DNA of 49,499 nucleotides from Planctomycetota bacterium (GTDB lineage Bacteria > Planctomycetota > Phycisphaerae > UBA1845), in the NCBI GenBank assembly GCA_016208685.1, contig JACQXM010000048.1, positions 1 to 49,499 on the forward strand, written 5' to 3'. The translations under genes and the position numbers were made by a program. The notes below the pieces were generated by a model. The model was not told where the DNA came from, did not search any database, and worked only from the letters and a program-made list of their open reading frames with translations. This document shows, piece after piece, positions 46,197 to 49,499 of this stretch; positions within the stretch are counted from its first letter, which is position 1, and the number at the start of each line of letters is the position of its first letter.

Positions 46197-46925
46197 ATGG
46201 GAGGGATTTCGACCGTGGAGCGTGAACCAGCGGGCAGAGTGGCGGTGGTTACCGGGGGAGGCCGGGGCATCGGCCGGGCCATCGGCGAGCGCCTGGCGCG
46301 GTGCGGCGCGCAGGTGGTGGCGGCGGCGCGCTCGAACGCCGAGCTCGCGGAGACCCGGCGGGGCATCGAGGCGGCGGGCGGGAAGTGCCATGTACGCGTC
46401 ACCGACGTGGCCGACGCGGGCCAAGTCGCCGCGCTGGTCGAGGAAACCGTTGCGCGCTTCCAGCGCCTGGACGTGCTGGTCAACTGTGCCGGCGTGGCGC
46501 CGCTGGCGCCCATCGAAGCGCTTGACCCCGCCACCTTCCGCGGGTTGCAGGCGGTGAATGTGGATGCGGTTTATCTCGCCTGTCGCGCCGCCTGGCCGAT
46601 CATGAAGCAACAAGGCGGCGGCGTGATCGTCAACCTCTCCTCGGTGGCTTCCGCCGACCCCTTCCCCGGGTTCACCGCGTACGGCGCCAGCAAGGCCTGG
46701 ATCAACGCCTGGACCCGCGGACTGGCGGACGAGGGACGGACATGCGGCATCCGCGTCTATGCCGTGGCACCCGGCGCCGTGGAAACGCGCATGCTGCGCG
46801 AGGTGTTTCCGGACTTTCCCGCGGCGCGAACCCTGCAACCATCGGACGTGGCGGATATGGTGTACGCGCTCACCCGGCCCGAGTGCCGCTATGCGACGGG
46901 TCAGACGATCTTCGTGCGCGCGTAA
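46197..46925 (+). CDS. Short-chain dehydrogenase/reductase
   Basis: 242 residues. Classical SDR: cofactor motif VVTGGGRGIGRAIG, NCAGVAPLAPIEAL (NNAG equivalent), VNLSSVASADPF and the catalytic YGASKAW (Tyr-x3-Lys). AARSN after the second strand favours NADP(H). It resembles 3-oxoacyl-ACP reductase-type SDRs but the substrate is unknown. The ATG at 46197 has GAAGGCG upstream; a GTG at 46215 has a better ribosome site (GGAGGG), so the true start may be there. It follows ygfZ by 138 bases. Confidence 0.87.
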   Translation: MGGISTVEREPAGRVAVVTGGGRGIGRAIGERLARCGAQVVAAARSNAELAETRRGIEAAGGKCHVRVTDVADAGQVAALVEETVARFQRLDVLVNCAGVAPLAPIEALDPATFRGLQAVNVDAVYLACRAAWPIMKQQGGGVIVNLSSVASADPFPGFTAYGASKAWINAWTRGLADEGRTCGIRVYAVAPGAVETRMLREVFPDFPAARTLQPSDVADMVYALTRPECRYATGQTIFVRA

Positions 46926-46932
46926 GCGCCGG

Positions 46933-46960
46933 GCTGTGGGACCGGCTTTCCAGCCGGTCA
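46933..46960. repeat. 28-bp palindromic repeat, copy 2
   Basis: Identical over 28 bases to 17442-17469, including GACCGGCT-TTCC-AGCCGGTC. It begins 8 bases after the SDR stop. Confidence 0.7.
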
Positions 46961-47290
46961 TCGGCTGGCGGTTGCTGTGTTGGCGTACGCGACTCTCCGC
47001 ACGGGCGGCCACGATCCTGCGCGCCGAGGAGCCGTCCGGCCGATCCATCGTCCAACGAGTCAGCTCCCGGGCAGCCACACCGACTCGTCTCCCAGGCAAC
47101 CGCCGACCAGGTAGTTAACCCTGCTGCACAAAAACCGCCCTGTCGCTTTCGCCGCGCCGATCCGTTGGCCAAGCTGAACAAACACGCCTCGCAGCCCGAG
47201 GCGAAAGACCTGAGGCAAGCTGGGCCACGGGCATCCGGCCCGTGGAATCCTGGGCCGGGAGCCCATGCCACGAGTCTCGCCACCGGGCTG
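46961..47290. other. Intergenic stretch with small palindromes
   Basis: No gene supported. It holds CCACGGGC-ATCCG-GCCCGTGG (near 47227-47247), CCTCG-CAGCC-CGAGG (near 47188), and a separated inverted pair CTTTCGCC/GGCGAAAG. It leads directly into the second MITE-like copy. Confidence 0.45.
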
Positions 47291-47432
47291 CCAGTGCTCC
47301 GACGCACCCCACTCCGCGCGTTGCCTGGCATGCCCAGGCACGGCACAGCCGTGCGCCGGCATGTCTGTCCTGGACGTGGCGGCGCTGCGCTTGGCCCTGC
47401 CACTCTAAGAACGAGGTGCGTCGGAATACTAG
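47291..47432. mobile_element. MITE-like element, copy B
   Basis: 142 bases. Left end CCAGTGCTCCGACGCACC (47291-47308) and right end GGTGCGTCGGAATACTAG (47415-47432) are inverted repeats with a few mismatches. The core 47327-47396 matches copy A at 64 of 70 positions. The right CTAG forms the TAG stop of the minus-strand gene 47429-47953, just as copy A does for iscA. The left end has lost the CTAG. No open frame of its own. Confidence 0.68.
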
Positions 47433-47953
47433 GGCGGAGCGGGACGCGTGCGAAGGCCATCGAGGAACTCCAGGGCCCGCGCCAGGCATTCCTGCTCCAC
47501 GGGCGAAGAGTTCACCGCCTCCGCCAGGCCGGAACGCACTTCGGCGAAGAACGGATCATCGCGCGTGGTCCAGGGGTTCAACTCGATCTCGTGGACCACC
47601 GCGGTCACGGCCACGGCAAGCGCGTCCGTTATCCGGTGTACCTGCAACACCACGTCCGAGGTCGCCAGTCCCGGGCGGCGCTGAAGCTCACACCCGGGCA
47701 CGTCGAACGCCACGCCGCCCGGCGACGAATCTGCGATCCGCACGGCGGCCCCGGGAGTAACGAATCGCGTCAACAGCCAGGCGGCCACGAAGGTGTCGGG
47801 CTCCAGCGGCGGCGCCGTCCAGTAGTAGACCTCGCCGCTGACCACCTCGGACCCGGGGACGGACGACAACGGAGCACCCGCCGGCCCAAGCAGCAGATAG
47901 GCCAGACCCGCAATCACCGCCGCCAGCAGCAGGTAGAGCGGATGGACTTTCAT
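47429..47953 (-). CDS. Small membrane-anchored protein of unknown function
   Basis: 174 residues from the ATG at 47953, which overlaps the stop of the upstream propeller gene (ATGA). One N-terminal hydrophobic segment (MKVHPLYLLLAAVIAGLAYLLL) acts as a signal anchor. The remaining ~145 residues, probably outside the membrane, have one Cys and no motif I recognise; they alternate strands and a C-terminal helix (EQECLARALEFLDGL). The TAG stop lies in the end of MITE-like copy B. Third gene of the minus-strand operon. Confidence 0.7.
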   Translation of the reverse strand: MKVHPLYLLLAAVIAGLAYLLLGPAGAPLSSVPGSEVVSGEVYYWTAPPLEPDTFVAAWLLTRFVTPGAAVRIADSSPGGVAFDVPGCELQRRPGLATSDVVLQVHRITDALAVAVTAVVHEIELNPWTTRDDPFFAEVRSGLAEAVNSSPVEQECLARALEFLDGLRTRPAPP

Positions 47954-49026
47954 CGCCAATCCGGATCGCGACAGGGAACCACGCGCTCGGCGCCAAATGG
48001 AAGCACCGGCGCCGCCGGGCCTTGCGCCTGGGGAAGATGCGACAAACCGCCGTCATTGCCAAGGTCGAGTTGCAGCCGCCACAACCCCAGTTCCCCGCCG
48101 CGCGTCGACACGAAGATGATCGACCGCCCGTCGGGGCTGACCGCGGGATCGGTGTCGGCGGCGGCGTCCGTGGTCAGTCGGCGACAGCCGCGACGGAAGG
48201 GGTCCACCGCCCACAGGTCGAAGTTCCCGCCGCGGTTACACGCGAACGCGATGAACGCCCCGGTCGGCGACCAGCTTGGCGATATCGACAGGGCATCAAG
48301 GAGCGTCAGTTGCCGCGCCCATGGCCTGTCGGCGCGCAGCACCCAGATCTCGCTGATCGGCGTGCCGCTCCAGGCGCGGGCTTGCAGGTTGGCGTACGCC
48401 AGGTGCAGGGAATCCGGCGCCCACGCCGGGTAATGCTGGTATCCCAGAAGCTCGAGGCGGTCACCGAAGGCGCGCGGGCGAAGGTGGTAGAGGACTAGGT
48501 CGGTGTCGTCCGTGGCGCGGTTCAAACTGGCCGCCAGGGCCACGGACGCTCCGTCCGGGGAAACGGCCGGGTGCATGTCGAACTTCTGGTCCGTGGCGTG
48601 CGGCAGCGGCCTCGCCTCGCCCCCGTCCTTCAGTTCCGCCCGCCACACTTTCCCGTCCACCGTTTCAAAGATGCAGAAGGAGCCGTCGGCCGCCAGCGCC
48701 GGATGCGACTCGTCGAAGGGTGTATCCGTGACGCGCCGCGGCGCGTGTTGAGCGTCGAAGTCCCAGGTGTAGATGTCCCAGTTGCCTTCCGCCAGGGCGG
48801 CGAAGGCCAGCAGCCCGGGAGCGGACGCCGGCCGCTCCGGCGGCGATCCCAGCGAAAGGTCGATTGGCTCGAGCAGCCGGGCGGCGTCCGCGACAGGAGC
48901 GGCCGGGGGCGGTACAGCCTCGCCTGCGTGCAAAGTCGCCGCGAGCGCCAACACCATGGCAGCCGGCCCGCGGCGCCGGAGCCGCGATCGGCCGCAGTGC
49001 GGCCCATGTATCCCACGATCCGTCAT
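47950..49026 (-). CDS. TolB-like beta-propeller protein (WD40-like PD40 repeats)
   Basis: 358 residues from the ATG at 49026 (GAAGGA upstream; overlaps the stop of the preceding gene, ATGA). A hydrophobic segment (AAMVLALAATLHAGEA) suggests export. Residues ~70-340 carry repeated PD40 units: DESHPALAADGSFCIFET, MHPAVSPDGASVALAAS, YPAWAPDSLHLAYAN, SPSWSPTGAFIAFACN and DPAVSPDGRSIIFVS. These are six-bladed TolB-like propellers, usually for protein or ligand binding in the periplasm. The middle gene of three coupled minus-strand genes. Confidence 0.83.
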   Translation of the reverse strand: MTDRGIHGPHCGRSRLRRRGPAAMVLALAATLHAGEAVPPPAAPVADAARLLEPIDLSLGSPPERPASAPGLLAFAALAEGNWDIYTWDFDAQHAPRRVTDTPFDESHPALAADGSFCIFETVDGKVWRAELKDGGEARPLPHATDQKFDMHPAVSPDGASVALAASLNRATDDTDLVLYHLRPRAFGDRLELLGYQHYPAWAPDSLHLAYANLQARAWSGTPISEIWVLRADRPWARQLTLLDALSISPSWSPTGAFIAFACNRGGNFDLWAVDPFRRGCRRLTTDAAADTDPAVSPDGRSIIFVSTRGGELGLWRLQLDLGNDGGLSHLPQAQGPAAPVLPFGAERVVPCRDPDWR

Positions 49027-49499
49027 GGTTCCTTCTGCACCAGCCGGCTCACCGTGCCCACGTGGTTGCGGAAGCTCGACACGTTCACTGTGAGCACATG
49101 CCGCCCCGCCCCCAGCGACGAAATGTCCCACGGATAAGTGAATGGCACGTGCCCCTGCTCCACCTCGATGATGCGGCGATCATCGACGTAGACGATGACC
49201 TCGAATTTCTGCTCGTTCAGGAATGTACGTTGGTGCGGACGCGGAAGGTCTACGCGGATAAGGGCCGGGCTGCCGCGCAACACGGTGGGACGAACCGGAG
49301 CCTGGTCGGCGGCGTCCGCCACCGCAGCGGGCTCGCCCGCCGCGGCAGGGTCCGGCACGGCCATGTCGTCCACGCCCACGATGTTTAGCAGCGAGCCGGC
49401 CGGTCCCACGGCCACGCTCTCGTTTCTCAGCACACGAGTGCCGCTATCCTCCAGGGCGGCGAAGAGCGTCGTGGAGCCGTCGGCGCACTGACGCCCGCC
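49023..49499 (-). CDS. C-terminal part of a larger protein (5' end outside window)
   Basis: The frame stays open from the TGA at 49023-49025 to the window edge (158 sense codons), so the start is outside. The visible N-terminal part (LFAALEDSGTRVLRNESVAV, then NIVGVDD) is followed by an Ala/Pro linker. The C-terminal domain (FEVIVYVDDRRIIEVEQGHV, PFTYPWDISSLGAGRHVLTV) resembles a bacterial Ig-like fold. A GTG at 49433 lies inside the frame but need not be the start. It overlaps the TolB-like gene by 4 bases. Function not recognised. Confidence 0.6.
   Translation of the reverse strand, partial: GGRQCADGSTTLFAALEDSGTRVLRNESVAVGPAGSLLNIVGVDDMAVPDPAAAGEPAAVADAADQAPVRPTVLRGSPALIRVDLPRPHQRTFLNEQKFEVIVYVDDRRIIEVEQGHVPFTYPWDISSLGAGRHVLTVNVSSFRNHVGTVSRLVQKEP

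Overview
The window is GC-rich (about two thirds G+C by eye) bacterial chromosome. The gene content suggests a member of the Planctomycetota or a close relative. The pointers are secreted Cys-rich and cohesin-like proteins, a beta-propeller protein ending in a dockerin-like module, small two-helix proteins with an N-terminal zinc ribbon, glycosyltransferase-TPR fusions, an ECF sigma factor with zinc-finger anti-sigma partners, and intergenic DNA crowded with short palindromes. The taxonomic call is inference. No rRNA, tRNA, CRISPR array, integrase or transposase gene was seen.

Layout. 1-4781: a partial secreted Cys-rich protein and a membrane glycosyltransferase with seven TPRs, both on the minus strand. 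5110-7623: ClpC behind a good sigma70-type promoter. 7846-8838: a secreted protein of unknown function. 9121-17398: a divergent surface-glycan-type cluster. The minus arm carries asparagine synthase-like, WbqC-like and GNAT genes; the plus arm carries radical SAM, GT2, DegT aminotransferase and radical SAM/SPASM genes. 17399-20700: an accessory stretch with palindromic repeats, an unrecognised two-gene module and an RHS remnant. 20764-22310: mcsA and mcsB, with mcsB cut by an in-frame TAA. 22443-24017: an ECF sigma gene between two zf-HC2 genes. 24018-25331: a repeat-filled gene desert. 25332-32360: mixed genes (Asp-box propeller with dockerin, DM13-like protein, deaminase, GNAT, PilT-like ATPase, lipoprotein).

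32508-37245 encodes indolepyruvate:ferredoxin oxidoreductase IorA and a fusion of IorB with both halves of an ADP-forming acyl-CoA synthetase. Together they would oxidise 2-oxoacids to acyl-CoA and then make ATP. IorA lacks the usual C-terminal ferredoxin domain. 37641-44704 is a nearly textbook ISC iron-sulfur operon (iscR-iscS-iscU-iscA-hscB-hscA-fdx, then a retropepsin-like gene and iscX). It is divergent from a ygfZ-like gene, and the iscR promoter carries two copies of a 21-bp palindrome that look like IscR operators.

Two copies of a roughly 140-bp element with terminal inverted repeats lie at 41782-41924 and 47291-47432. In both cases one CTAG end forms the TAG stop codon of the neighbouring gene (iscA and the gene at 47429-47953). 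The window ends in a minus-strand operon with a TolB-like propeller and a gene cut by the window edge.
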